Below are positions 1 to 8,214 of a stretch of 64,000 nt of DNA, in pieces. Origin of the DNA: Sulfurimonas sp. HSL-1716 (lineage in GTDB: Bacteria > Campylobacterota > Campylobacteria > Campylobacterales > Sulfurimonadaceae); the NCBI RefSeq assembly GCF_039645975.1, contig NZ_CP147918.1:2170001-2234000 (forward strand). Direction: 5' to 3'. The translations under genes were made by a program, and so were the position numbers. Position 1 is the first letter of the stretch. Every line of letters starts with the position of its first letter. The notes below the pieces were generated by a model. It was not told where the DNA came from, made no database searches, and worked only from the letters and a program-made list of their open reading frames with translations.

Positions 1-633
1 AGCAGCTTCCTGCTGCGCTATCTTTTTGCTCTTGCCTACGGCTTTTGCATACTCTTTGTCTTCTATCATAACGGCCACTTCAAACTCTTTTTTATGATCC
101 GGTCCGCGGCTTCCGACAAGACGGTAATCCGGCGTTACGCCAAAATGTGCCTGTGTCAGTTCCTGAAGCGTCGTCTTGTAATCGCGAAACAGCGAATCAA
201 GCGATATCTCTTCGTAGTTCGCTTCTATGAGCCCGATCGTGATCTTTTGAACTTTTTCAAGACCCGCTTCAAGATATATCGCCCCCATGACAGCTTCAAA
301 CGCATTTGACAAAAGAGAAGGCTTTGTTCTGCCTTCGTTGTTCTCTTCGGCATTTGATAAAAATATATAATCACCGAGATTTAAAACATTGGCAAGCTTG
401 TTAAATCCCTCTTCATTGACCAGTGATGCTCTTATCTTTGAAAGTTTTCCCTCATCGGATTTTGGAAACTTCTTATAAAGATATTCGCCGACCACCAGAT
501 CAAGAACCGCATCTCCCAAAAATTCAAGACGCTCATTATCGTAGGGCTGCTTATAGCTTTTATGTGTCAGCGCTTCGATAAGGAGCTGTCTGTCTTTAAA
601 CTTGTAGCCAAGTGTTTTTTCCAACGACTCCAT
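1..633 (-). CDS. rnc: Ribonuclease III (C-terminus cut by window edge)
   Basis: Double-strand-specific endoribonuclease that processes rRNA precursors. Read on the minus strand from the ATG at 631-633; 211 codons are inside the window and the frame is open at position 1, so the last residues are missing. The family signature [13 protein letters not shown] lies near residue 33, and a second acidic site ([15 protein letters not shown]) near residue 110. A double-stranded-RNA-binding domain follows, with TTLQELTQA, then [10 protein letters not shown], then [12 protein letters not shown] at the cut edge. It lies 14 bases downstream of rnhA, so the two are probably co-transcribed. Its likely substrates, the long stems flanking 16S and 23S, are visible in the rRNA operon of this window. 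Identification is secure. Confidence 0.97.
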   Translation of the reverse strand, partial: MESLEKTLGYKFKDRQLLIEALTHKSYKQPYDNERLEFLGDAVLDLVVGEYLYKKFPKSDEGKLSKIRASLVNEEGFNKLANVLNLGDYIFLSNAEENNEGRTKPSLLSNAFEAVMGAIYLEAGLEKVQKITIGLIEANYEEISLDSLFRDYKTTLQELTQAHFGVTPDYRLVGSRGPDHKKEFEVAVMIEDKEYAKAVGKSKKIAQQEAA

Positions 634-647
634 GGTACTCCCTAATT

Positions 648-1079
648 CTAATTTACCAGCCTTTTTTGTTTTTCGGCTTCCTCTTTTGCGATGCTGTCGC
701 ACCTTTCGTTCTCGTCATGTCCGTTATGCCCGCGAACCCATACGGCTTTTATCTTGTGCTGTTTGGAGACCTCGATATACTCCTGCCAAAGGTCAGGATT
801 CTTTACTTTTTTAAAATCTCTCGCTATCCAGCCCAAAAGCCACTCGTTTATCCCTTTTACCACATACGATGAATCAGAGATCACTTCGATTTCGCAAGGT
901 TCTTTTAAAGCTTTTAAACCCTCTATGACACCCCTCAGCTCCATACGGTTGTTCGTTGTATGAAGCTCTCCGCCGCTTATGATCTTTTCATGGTCATTGT
1001 ACCGGAGTATCGTTCCAAAACCGCCGGGACCGGGGTTGCCAAGAGCACTGCCGTCACTGAAAAGAGTTATTTTTTTCAC
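648..1079 (-). CDS. rnhA: Ribonuclease HI
   Basis: Cleaves the RNA strand of RNA-DNA hybrids. At 143 residues it has the usual length of bacterial RNase HI. All catalytic positions are visible: D9 in [15 protein letters not shown]47 in RMELRG, D69 in [12 protein letters not shown]118 in VRGHNGH and D128 in ENERCDSIA. The start overlaps the 3' end of the upstream LapB-like gene by 26 bases and the stop is 14 bases before rnc, which points to one transcript lapB-like, rnhA, rnc. The adjacency of rnhA and rnc is common in Campylobacterota. Confidence 0.97.
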   Translation of the reverse strand: MKKITLFSDGSALGNPGPGGFGTILRYNDHEKIISGGELHTTNNRMELRGVIEGLKALKEPCEIEVISDSSYVVKGINEWLLGWIARDFKKVKNPDLWQEYIEVSKQHKIKAVWVRGHNGHDENERCDSIAKEEAEKQKRLVN

Positions 1080-2097
1080 TATATTCCCTAGAGATGATCG
1101 GCTCGCTGAGCACGGAGTCTATAGAATGACAATTCGGACATCTGTGAAATGCAAACGGATAGATCTGTTTACAGTTTTTACATATATATTCAAATGTAAG
1201 CGCAGCGCCCCTATATCCGCTTTTTTTAAGGTTGATCAACAGATCAAACTCAAAAACGCTACTGCTGCGTTCCATATTTATAAAACCTTTTGCACTAAAA
1301 AGCTCTCGTAAATACACATTCTGTGAAATTATATCAAAATCGATAGAATCTTTATCAAGATTCCATAATAGGTCGCTTACTCTTTGGCATTGCGACTGGT
1401 CCAGATGCTGCCATGCCGATTTGGGATCTTTTCTAAAAAGATATTCAAAAATCAGGTATGTCAGTCTTTTGTGATCTTTGTATATCTCCAGAAGTTTTGC
1501 GATCTTTTCGTTCTCATCCAATGAAAAATCATTTAACAGCAAGATACATTCAAGATATACCTTGTCGCTTTTGACGTCTTCTCCAAGCTCATCGAGCGGT
1601 TCTAACACGTTAAGTGCAGACTTATAATCTTTTAAATGTTCATAGATAAGCAGAAGATAACGCAAAGCCTGAGGGGTTCTCGGATTGGCTTTTAATATCT
1701 CCAAAAAGACGTTTTTGCTTCTCTCCAAAAAACCCGCTTTAAAATAGGTCTTGCCCAGCAAGAACATTATCTCTTTTTTGTTCACGTCGTTCTCTTTGTT
1801 CGCCAAAAGCTCGTGATATATCTCTATACTCTTTTCGTATTCGCCGTTTTGCGAATACAGATCGGCTAAAAGCAGCCATGATTTTGATGATATGTTCGAT
1901 GAGGATATCAGCTCTTTGATCTCGGTTTGAGAAGGAGGTGTTTTGAACTGACTGAGAAACCGGTCAAGATGGCGATGATCGTCCTTTGCTTTAAAACGCC
2001 CCCACCAATAACTAAACAGTGCTATAACAAAGACTATGACAAAAAAAACGATTATCCCGAAAAGCGGGTCTCTGTATTCTATAAACAATGTATTCAT
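1054..2097 (-). CDS. LapB/YciM-like TPR protein with C-terminal zinc ribbon
   Basis: A 347-residue protein. One N-terminal membrane segment (about residues 13-32) is followed by a soluble TPR-type helical repeat region (about 70-240). The C-terminal rubredoxin-like metal site has C306, C309, C320 and C323 (CKNC and CPNC). This order is that of LapB (YciM) of Enterobacteria, which links the inner membrane to control of LpxC and lipopolysaccharide synthesis. The same role here is an inference from architecture; the TPR sequence itself is divergent. It heads the rnhA-rnc transcript and overlaps rnhA by 26 bases. A TATAAT box (minus strand, 2103-2108) lies unusually close to the ATG at 2097, so the mature transcript may have almost no leader, or the true start may be slightly downstream. 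Confidence 0.75.
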   Translation of the reverse strand: MNTLFIEYRDPLFGIIVFFVIVFVIALFSYWWGRFKAKDDHRHLDRFLSQFKTPPSQTEIKELISSSNISSKSWLLLADLYSQNGEYEKSIEIYHELLANKENDVNKKEIMFLLGKTYFKAGFLERSKNVFLEILKANPRTPQALRYLLLIYEHLKDYKSALNVLEPLDELGEDVKSDKVYLECILLLNDFSLDENEKIAKLLEIYKDHKRLTYLIFEYLFRKDPKSAWQHLDQSQCQRVSDLLWNLDKDSIDFDIISQNVYLRELFSAKGFINMERSSSVFEFDLLINLKKSGYRGAALTFEYICKNCKQIYPFAFHRCPNCHSIDSVLSEPIISREYSEKNNSFQ

Positions 2098-2175
2098 AAT
2101 GAGATTATATCAAACATAAGCACTAACGCAAGATAAATAATACAAAGATGCTTGACGTAAAAAATATTTTTATAA

Positions 2176-2205
2176 TTGACTTTTATCGTCATTATTATGT
2201 ATAAT
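2176..2205 (+). promoter_or_regulatory. Sigma-70 type promoter of the recombinase-like gene
   Basis: TTGACT at 2176-2181 and TATAAT at 2200-2205 are separated by 18 bases, close to the sigma-70 consensus. The -10 box covers the first possible ATG (2204), so transcription would begin near 2212 and that ATG cannot be the start. Confidence 0.7.
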
Positions 2206-2242
2206 GACGACGAAACTTGAGACTAAAAGGGATTTTACCGTT

Positions 2243-2887
2243 ATGGTTCACGCTTATATTCGTTCGGATAAAAACTTTGAAACTGCATATGAACAGCTCA
2301 AAGTAATAGATATGTATGCCGAAAAAAAGAAGATCAATATCGATGACAGGTACATAGATCAAAAATCTCAGAACAAGCGTTTGCGAGACAGGGATGACGT
2401 AGTAAACTATTTTAAAAGCGGAGCAGGCGGGACTCTTTTGGTCTATGACACCTGGACGCTTACTACGAACATGGAGGATGCCGTTCAGATATTCAGCTGT
2501 CTGCTGAAAAACGAATATGAAGTCCACTTTGTAAAACAATCTGTTATAATTAGCAAAAATAGCGATGTCATGCTGATTTTAGGTATTATAGACCAACTTC
2601 GACGGACTCTGCAAGAGAGCTCCAAACGATCGATCGGCAGACCAAAAGGAAGTCATTCATCATCTAAATTCGATAAGTATCATAATGAGATAATATCTCA
2701 CATAAAAGCAGATAAAAGCGTAAGCGAAATCGCAAGATTGCTGCAAGTAAGCCGAAGTTCGTTAAAAGATTATATAGAATCCCGTGAACTAAAAGAGATA
2801 GCTCTGGGTTCTCTTGTTCATAAAATACCTGAAGATGCAGAAGAGACTGTGATAAATAAAATCGCATGTCCCATAACAACCAAATAA
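2243..2887 (+). CDS. Serine-recombinase-like DNA-binding protein, catalytic residues lost
   Basis: A 214-residue protein with the fold order of small serine recombinases: a resolvase-type N-terminal domain (about 1-125), a GRPKG linker near residue 132, and a Hin-like helix-turn-helix (IARLLQVSRSSLKDYIESR). The family's YxRVS motif reads AYIRSDKN. Counting from the arginine to the conserved glutamine puts Asp where the nucleophilic serine should be. The DRLGR motif reads DTWTL, so both its arginines are gone. Seen: altered motifs. Inferred: no recombinase activity, probably a DNA-binding regulator. ATG 2243 is chosen because an upstream ATG (2204) lies inside the promoter and MVHAYIRS matches the family N-terminus. 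It ends 11 bases before ccoG, suggesting joint expression. Confidence 0.8.
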   Translation: MVHAYIRSDKNFETAYEQLKVIDMYAEKKKINIDDRYIDQKSQNKRLRDRDDVVNYFKSGAGGTLLVYDTWTLTTNMEDAVQIFSCLLKNEYEVHFVKQSVIISKNSDVMLILGIIDQLRRTLQESSKRSIGRPKGSHSSSKFDKYHNEIISHIKADKSVSEIARLLQVSRSSLKDYIESRELKEIALGSLVHKIPEDAEETVINKIACPITTK

Positions 2888-2898
2888 GGAGAAAAAAT

Positions 2899-4353
2899 AT
2901 GGCTACTACTTCAAAGCCGACACCAAAAAACACGGGAATCGCATGGAGAAAGATGAGATATGTCGGGTACGCACTCGCAACTGCCTTTGCTCTATTAGCA
3001 CCATGGATCACCATTGACGGAAATCATCTGTTTTTACTGAGTTTTGATAAATTAAAACTTCATCTGGGCTTTGTACAGTTCGATATGCAAGAGATGTATC
3101 TTATGCCTTTTTTACTGATGATAATGTTCTTAGGAATATTCGGTATGACGGTTTTGGGCGGACGCGTATTTTGCGGATGGGTATGTCCCCAAACAGTATT
3201 TAGGGTTATCTACCGCGATCTTATCGAAACAAAGATCCTGGGACTGCGCAAACGTATTAAGAACAAACAGCAAGAACCGGATATGAGCAAAACCGAGAAC
3301 AAAGTAAAAAAAGCTATTGCCGTAACTCTTTGGATCGTTCTTGCGACCGTAGCGACTGCTGATTTTCTATGGTATTTCATTCCGCCGGAAGATTTTTTCC
3401 AATACATAAAAAATCCTGCCGACCATATGGTCATGATGGGCTTTTTAGTAGGCGTCGTCGGCTTTTTGGTGTATGACATCGTCTTTTTAAAAGAAAATTT
3501 TTGTATCTATGTCTGTCCTTATTCAAGGGTTCAATCCGTCTTATACGATGAAGATACCGTTATGGCGATATACAATCCTCACCGCGGCGGGGATATCTAT
3601 GATGAACATAAAGAACTGGCTTTTACAAAACAAAAAGATCTGCTTGAAGTAAATCCGAATGCAGAATGTACGACCTGTATGAGCTGTGTGAGCGTGTGTC
3701 CGACGCATATCGATATCCGCAAGGGTCTGCAGCTCGAGTGTATAAACTGTCTGGAATGCGTCGATGCCTGTACGAAGGTCATGGGCAGTCTTGGCAAAGA
3801 GAGCCTTGTCGTCTGGTCCAGTGAGCGCGAGATACTCGACCAAGCCGGAAAAACAAGATATTTCAGACCGAAGATCATAGGTTACGCCGTAATACTCGTA
3901 ATACTGGCCGTCGTAATCGGTTTAATGGGAAGCAAAAAAGAGCATATGCTTCTTAATATAAACAAAGAGAACCGCCTTTATGCCATTGAAAAGATAGATA
4001 ACGGAAAATATGACGTCAAAAATTCCTATATTTTCCTGCTTCAAAATACGCAGGACAAAGACTATAAGTTCTATTTTGACGTAATTCCTCCAAAAGGGAT
4101 GGAAAACAAGATAAAGATAGAACAGCCGACAAAACCGTTTACCGTCCATCCGGGAGTGAAAAAGAAAAAGATAGTCACGCTTTATACAACGGACATGCTG
4201 GTTGACGATCCTAGTAAAGATACCGTCATTCCGATAACTATCAAGGCGTACGCTTTAGATAAAAACGGCAAGATCATAAAGAAGATCGTTGTCTTCAGAA
4301 AAGCGACGTTCACTTTCCCTCGCGAAGACGTCTTGAAAAAAGAGACGGAATAA
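2899..4353 (+). CDS. ccoG: Cytochrome c oxidase accessory protein CcoG (FixG/RdxA family)
   Basis: Membrane-bound iron-sulfur protein that helps deliver copper to cbb3-type cytochrome oxidase. With the ATG at 2899 the protein is 484 residues long. An in-frame ATG at 2866 lies inside the preceding gene, whereas 2899 has AAGGAG directly upstream. Several membrane segments occur in the first 200 residues, with the motif GGRVFCGWVCPQTVF near residue 95. Two ferredoxin-type cysteine clusters follow near 255-300 (CTTCMSCVSVCP and CINCLECVDAC). A membrane segment near 340 and an Ig-like periplasmic C-terminal region complete the family layout. The partner genes ccoS and ccoI are at 45467-48118. The oxidase genes themselves are not in the window. 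Confidence 0.95.
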   Translation: MATTSKPTPKNTGIAWRKMRYVGYALATAFALLAPWITIDGNHLFLLSFDKLKLHLGFVQFDMQEMYLMPFLLMIMFLGIFGMTVLGGRVFCGWVCPQTVFRVIYRDLIETKILGLRKRIKNKQQEPDMSKTENKVKKAIAVTLWIVLATVATADFLWYFIPPEDFFQYIKNPADHMVMMGFLVGVVGFLVYDIVFLKENFCIYVCPYSRVQSVLYDEDTVMAIYNPHRGGDIYDEHKELAFTKQKDLLEVNPNAECTTCMSCVSVCPTHIDIRKGLQLECINCLECVDACTKVMGSLGKESLVVWSSEREILDQAGKTRYFRPKIIGYAVILVILAVVIGLMGSKKEHMLLNINKENRLYAIEKIDNGKYDVKNSYIFLLQNTQDKDYKFYFDVIPPKGMENKIKIEQPTKPFTVHPGVKKKKIVTLYTTDMLVDDPSKDTVIPITIKAYALDKNGKIIKKIVVFRKATFTFPREDVLKKETE

Positions 4354-4370
4354 TCTCCTCCTCCGCTCGT

Positions 4371-4391
4371 ATGCAGGAAAATTTCCTGCAT
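4371..4391. terminator. Palindrome between convergent ccoG and msbA-like gene
   Basis: A 21-base perfect inverted repeat (ATGCAGGAAA, one base, TTTCCTGCAT) sits in the 43-base gap between two convergent genes. It probably works as a bidirectional terminator. There is no long T run on either side. Confidence 0.55.
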
Positions 4392-4396
4392 ATAGC

Positions 4397-6106
4397 TTAA
4401 CCTTCCAGCTTACCTGCTAACTTCTTATATATATCAGACGTTTCCAAAAGCTCTTTATGCGTTCCGCGTCCTACGATCTTTCCTGCTTGAAAGACAAGTA
4501 TCTTATCGGCGTCTTCGATCGTAGAGAGCCTGTGGGCTATCGTTATGGTTATCTTGTCTTTTGCATAGTTTTTAAGAGCGCTTTGAATGCGTTTTTCACT
4601 TTCATTATCCAAAGCCGATGTCGCTTCGTCAAAAAGCAGAAGAGAAGCATGTTTATAGATAGCGCGAGCGATGGCAATACGCTGACGCTGACCGCCGGAG
4701 AGATTTGCACCGAACTCCTCCATCATCGTATCGATTCCATTTTCCAGTCCGGCAACAAATTCAGAAGCATCCGCAAGTCTTAAAGCTTCGTTAACACGTT
4801 CTTTGTCTATCTCCTGTCCGTAAGCGACGTTTGCAGCAAGAGTATCTTGAAAGATATATACACGCTGAGAAACAAGAGAGATGTGGTAACGAAGCGATTT
4901 TTGGATGTACTCTTTTATGTTTTTGCCGTTAATGAGTATCTCGCCGCTTGAAGCATCGTAAAAACGGAGAATAAGGTTTATAAGCGAACTTTTCCCGCCG
5001 CCGCTGTCTCCTACAAGTGCTATGTTTTGTCCCTCTTTTACGCTGAAACTCACCTCTTTAAGCGCTTTTTTATTGTGGTAGTTCAACCCTACATCCACAA
5101 ACTCTATCGATTTTATATCTACGTTGAGTTCCTCTTTGCCGTCTATGATATCGTTATTGATATCGAGTATCTCAAAGACTCTTTCGCTTGCCGCTATGGC
5201 GTCTTGTACCCTGCGGTAGATGGAACTGATCCTGCGGATGGGCTGAAATACAAGCCCTACTGCCGTTAAAAATGCCGTGAACTCCCCTACGCTCATATGG
5301 TTGGCATAAACTTCATGGCCGCCGACGAAGATAACGGCCGCAAGTCCTGCCGCACCGATGACCTCCATAATGGGAGAGACCAGCTCGCCTACATAAACGG
5401 ACTTCATATTGATCTTAAAGAATTTCCAGTTTTCCTGTGAAAAACGTTCCATCTCATAAGTTTCCGTGGCATTGGCTTTTATGATCTCACTGTTATTGAA
5501 GACTTCGGTAAGCCTTGTCACGACGTCGGCATTCTTTGCCTGTGAACGGTGAGAGTATTTTTTCAGCTTTCTGGCAATCGCCATAAGAGGGTAGATGATA
5601 AGCGGGACAAGGATGAGAGAATAAAAAGCGAGTTTCGGATTGAGATATATGACATACCCGATAAGCGCTACGACCGTAATGCTTTCGCGGAAAAGCTCCG
5701 GCAGCATATTGGAGACAAAATACTCTATCCTGCCTATGTCATTTATGACGCGCGATATCAGTTCTCCGCTTCTGTTAAGGTACAAAAAGCCCATATCCAG
5801 CGTAATGATCTTGTTTAAGAGCAGCTCTCTAAAACGCGTAACTATATGCTGTCCTATATAGCTCATATACACAGACTGTATATAGCGCCCGAGGGATTTA
5901 AGAAAATATATCCCTATCAGACCTATCGGGATAAGATAGAGCATCTTCTCGTCACGCTTAATGAACATATCGTCCATCAAAGGCTTCATGATCTGCGCAG
6001 TTGCCGTTGTCGCCGCCACAGTCAGGATGATGCCTACCAAAACAATGAAATATTGAAGTTTATACTCTTTGATATAAGGCAGATAGCGTTTCAATACTTT
6101 TTTCAA
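4397..6106 (-). CDS. msbA: MsbA-like lipid ABC exporter
   Basis: Half-transporter of 569 residues, the usual MsbA length, with an N-terminal six-helix membrane domain (about 15-300) fused to an ATPase domain. Walker A is GDSGGGKS (366-373), the signature is LSGGQRQR (469-476), Walker B is LLLFDE (489-494) and the H-loop is in IAHRLST. MsbA-type proteins flip lipid A-core across the inner membrane; that role is inferred from similarity and from the lipopolysaccharide genes around it. The start is a TTG at 6106 preceded by AAAAAGGGA. This ribosome site overlaps the end of the upstream transferase gene, so the two are translated from one message. Some multidrug exporters look alike, so the substrate is not proven. 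Confidence 0.85.
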   Translation of the reverse strand: MKKVLKRYLPYIKEYKLQYFIVLVGIILTVAATTATAQIMKPLMDDMFIKRDEKMLYLIPIGLIGIYFLKSLGRYIQSVYMSYIGQHIVTRFRELLLNKIITLDMGFLYLNRSGELISRVINDIGRIEYFVSNMLPELFRESITVVALIGYVIYLNPKLAFYSLILVPLIIYPLMAIARKLKKYSHRSQAKNADVVTRLTEVFNNSEIIKANATETYEMERFSQENWKFFKINMKSVYVGELVSPIMEVIGAAGLAAVIFVGGHEVYANHMSVGEFTAFLTAVGLVFQPIRRISSIYRRVQDAIAASERVFEILDINNDIIDGKEELNVDIKSIEFVDVGLNYHNKKALKEVSFSVKEGQNIALVGDSGGGKSSLINLILRFYDASSGEILINGKNIKEYIQKSLRYHISLVSQRVYIFQDTLAANVAYGQEIDKERVNEALRLADASEFVAGLENGIDTMMEEFGANLSGGQRQRIAIARAIYKHASLLLFDEATSALDNESEKRIQSALKNYAKDKITITIAHRLSTIEDADKILVFQAGKIVGRGTHKELLETSDIYKKLAGKLEG

Positions 6107-6118
6107 TATGATCCCTTT

Positions 6119-8107
6119 TTATTTTTGCGATTTTATCAGATATTCCGTTACTGCAAGAGTGGCGTCGTAATATCTGTCACACTCTTTTTGCAGTTTTGTG
6201 TTCGGATGTCCCGCCTTAAAACCGCCGTCGTTTGCGACAATGACCCCTTCATCGTTAAATCCGCAATGCAGCTTGTTTTTATCAAGCAGATTCGTACCTA
6301 TAGCCGTATACGAAGCATCCGAGAGAGTCAGATTATAGAGTGTCGGAAAAATATCTTTGTCCGAACCTGCCGTTTTCATGTCTATCCCTTCTATTTTGTA
6401 TCGCAAAGCAGGAGGAAGGTAAATATAAAAAGGGATACGCTTTGTCTGCGTATAATAATCATCATAATGCATGATCCCCTCTACGGTGTTATTATCTCCC
6501 GTGATCGCAACTACCGTATTGTCTTTTAACGAAGAGTTTTTCACCTCGTCTAGGAAATGTCCGACCATGTCCAGAGCATATTGGTAATCCTGAAAGCGCT
6601 GATGATCCAATGCAAGATCGCCGACAAGGTGTTTTTTCAATTCATCCGAAAAATGCAGCTTTTTACTGTCGTACGCAGGATCCAGCTTATAAGGCGGATG
6701 GTTGTTTGTCGTCATAACAACTATCAGCTGAGGTTTTTTGGCCTCTTTTAGCTTTTGCAAAACGTACTCATGGAGATATTTGTCATAGACTCCCCAGTCA
6801 TGAGAAACTTTCGCTTCATCGAGCTGCAGTTTTTCAATGATCGCTGCCTTACCGTAAACATGGTCAAATCCCTGTCTGGAAAAGAAAGCTCCTACGTTTC
6901 TCCAAGAAAGATCTCCTCCGTATACGAACGTCGTCTCATATCCCGCTTTTTGATAGACACGCGCGCTTGCTTGAAAGAACGAAGTGTTAAGATATCTGCT
7001 TTGCCCAAACGGTGTCGATTTCGGACGAGCCGTAATATTGAGCATCAGCGGCTCCAGATCCTCGATGGTTCCGTTTGAAGCCGATATGAAGTTCGTGAAC
7101 AATACGTCTTTGTAGAAATTTTTCTTCAAAGAACGCATGATGTCGAACTCTTCGCTTTGATAAGCGAGGATAGGCATACCGAAGCTTTCCACGACGTCAA
7201 GTACGACATTAGGCGGATTTTTCTCCAAAATAGTGTCTTTTTTTGTTTTGTATATGATATTTGAGAGCAGATTTTTTTCGTTTATATCGTTTTTACCCGT
7301 ATATATTTTGAATGCCTGGGCTATTTTTCCTTTGTACCCGCTCATCTTGATAAGGTCGTAATTACCGCTCTTGCTCTTTTCATACTGGTCTTCGGCTTTT
7401 ATCATCGCGTGAACGGCATTTTGCGGAAGTTTGTTGATAACGGGATCGCTTGACACGTCCGGGATATAGACGGCTAACGGAAAGAGTCCAACAGAACCGC
7501 GTACGGCCAAAAAGACGATGACGAAAAGCGCTAAAAAAAAGCCGCCTTGTTTAAAAAAGTTCCAATTCTTTTCTTTGATCTCTGCCTTGTTCTTTATGGC
7601 TTTTGAGATTATATAATATCCCGCGGCCGTATAGATCAGCCCCATCACTCCGTAAAGCCACAGGTTGTAGTTTTTTCGCGCGATCTCAAAAAGCGCTTTC
7701 GTATCATCGTCAAAGATCCCAAAGACCATCAGCGTCATATGATCGCCGAAAAACGAAAAATACCCTATGTCCGTAATTATCAAAACGGAAAGGATCAAGA
7801 AGATAACAAAGAAATAGAGTTTAAAAAAGTGGTTTACCAGAGAGTTTAAAAATCTTAATCGAAATATCCACAAAAGAAACAGCATAAGCACCGGCAGTAT
7901 AAAAGTATATGCCAATGCGCTGACGTCGAGCCTGAATCCTATCCAAAACGCGTATGCGAGCTCCGAGAGAGAGTATTTCGATCCCTTTGCATAATTTACA
8001 AAAAGATATATGCGCACCAGACTCATCAGAAGCAGAAAAAAGAGTTCGACCCTGAAAAACAACTTCAACTGTCGCAGTAAAAATGAAAAATGCTGTGTTT
8101 TATTCAT
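6119..8107 (-). CDS. LTA-synthase-family membrane transferase (divergent metal site)
   Basis: A 662-residue protein with about five N-terminal membrane helices (residues 15-190) and a large periplasmic domain of the alkaline phosphatase/sulfatase superfamily. Members such as LtaS, OpgB and related enzymes transfer phosphoglycerol or phosphoethanolamine to glycans or lipids. Motifs: DVVESFGMP (first metal Glu), SNGTIEDLEP (probable nucleophile Thr) and NNHPPYKL. The usual Asp-His metal pair appears as ITGDNNTVEG, so His is replaced by Asn; the two paralogues at 29893 and 33767 keep ADH or SDH. Substrate is unknown. It is the first gene of the transcript with msbA, which suggests modification of lipid A or core before or after export. 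Confidence 0.85.
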   Translation of the reverse strand: MNKTQHFSFLLRQLKLFFRVELFFLLLMSLVRIYLFVNYAKGSKYSLSELAYAFWIGFRLDVSALAYTFILPVLMLFLLWIFRLRFLNSLVNHFFKLYFFVIFLILSVLIITDIGYFSFFGDHMTLMVFGIFDDDTKALFEIARKNYNLWLYGVMGLIYTAAGYYIISKAIKNKAEIKEKNWNFFKQGGFFLALFVIVFLAVRGSVGLFPLAVYIPDVSSDPVINKLPQNAVHAMIKAEDQYEKSKSGNYDLIKMSGYKGKIAQAFKIYTGKNDINEKNLLSNIIYKTKKDTILEKNPPNVVLDVVESFGMPILAYQSEEFDIMRSLKKNFYKDVLFTNFISASNGTIEDLEPLMLNITARPKSTPFGQSRYLNTSFFQASARVYQKAGYETTFVYGGDLSWRNVGAFFSRQGFDHVYGKAAIIEKLQLDEAKVSHDWGVYDKYLHEYVLQKLKEAKKPQLIVVMTTNNHPPYKLDPAYDSKKLHFSDELKKHLVGDLALDHQRFQDYQYALDMVGHFLDEVKNSSLKDNTVVAITGDNNTVEGIMHYDDYYTQTKRIPFYIYLPPALRYKIEGIDMKTAGSDKDIFPTLYNLTLSDASYTAIGTNLLDKNKLHCGFNDEGVIVANDGGFKAGHPNTKLQKECDRYYDATLAVTEYLIKSQK

Positions 8108-8172
8108 ATGAAATTATATCCTAAGTGGTTATCTGTCTAACAAGTTTAAATTAATTAGTAATTTTATCTTAA

Positions 8173-8190
8173 TTCGGTAAAATTACCGAA
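8173..8190. promoter_or_regulatory. Operator-like palindrome upstream of the rhamnose operon
   Basis: TTCGGTAA, two bases, TTACCGAA: a perfect 8-base inverted repeat centred 33 bases upstream of the TTG start at 8215. It overlaps a possible -10 box (TAAAAT, 8178-8183) and lies between divergently transcribed genes. A repressor site is plausible but unproven. Confidence 0.5.
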
Positions 8191-8214
8191 CTTAGACATA
8201 AAACAGGACCTATT

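Noticed and set aside
2243-2887. Recombinase-like gene as part of a phage, integron or inversion switch
   Set aside because: No inverted repeat pair, attachment site or phage gene flanks it, and the catalytic residues are missing.
3210-3878. Minus-strand open frames opposite ccoG
   Set aside because: They mirror the codon pattern of ccoG and carry no motif, ribosome site or promoter.
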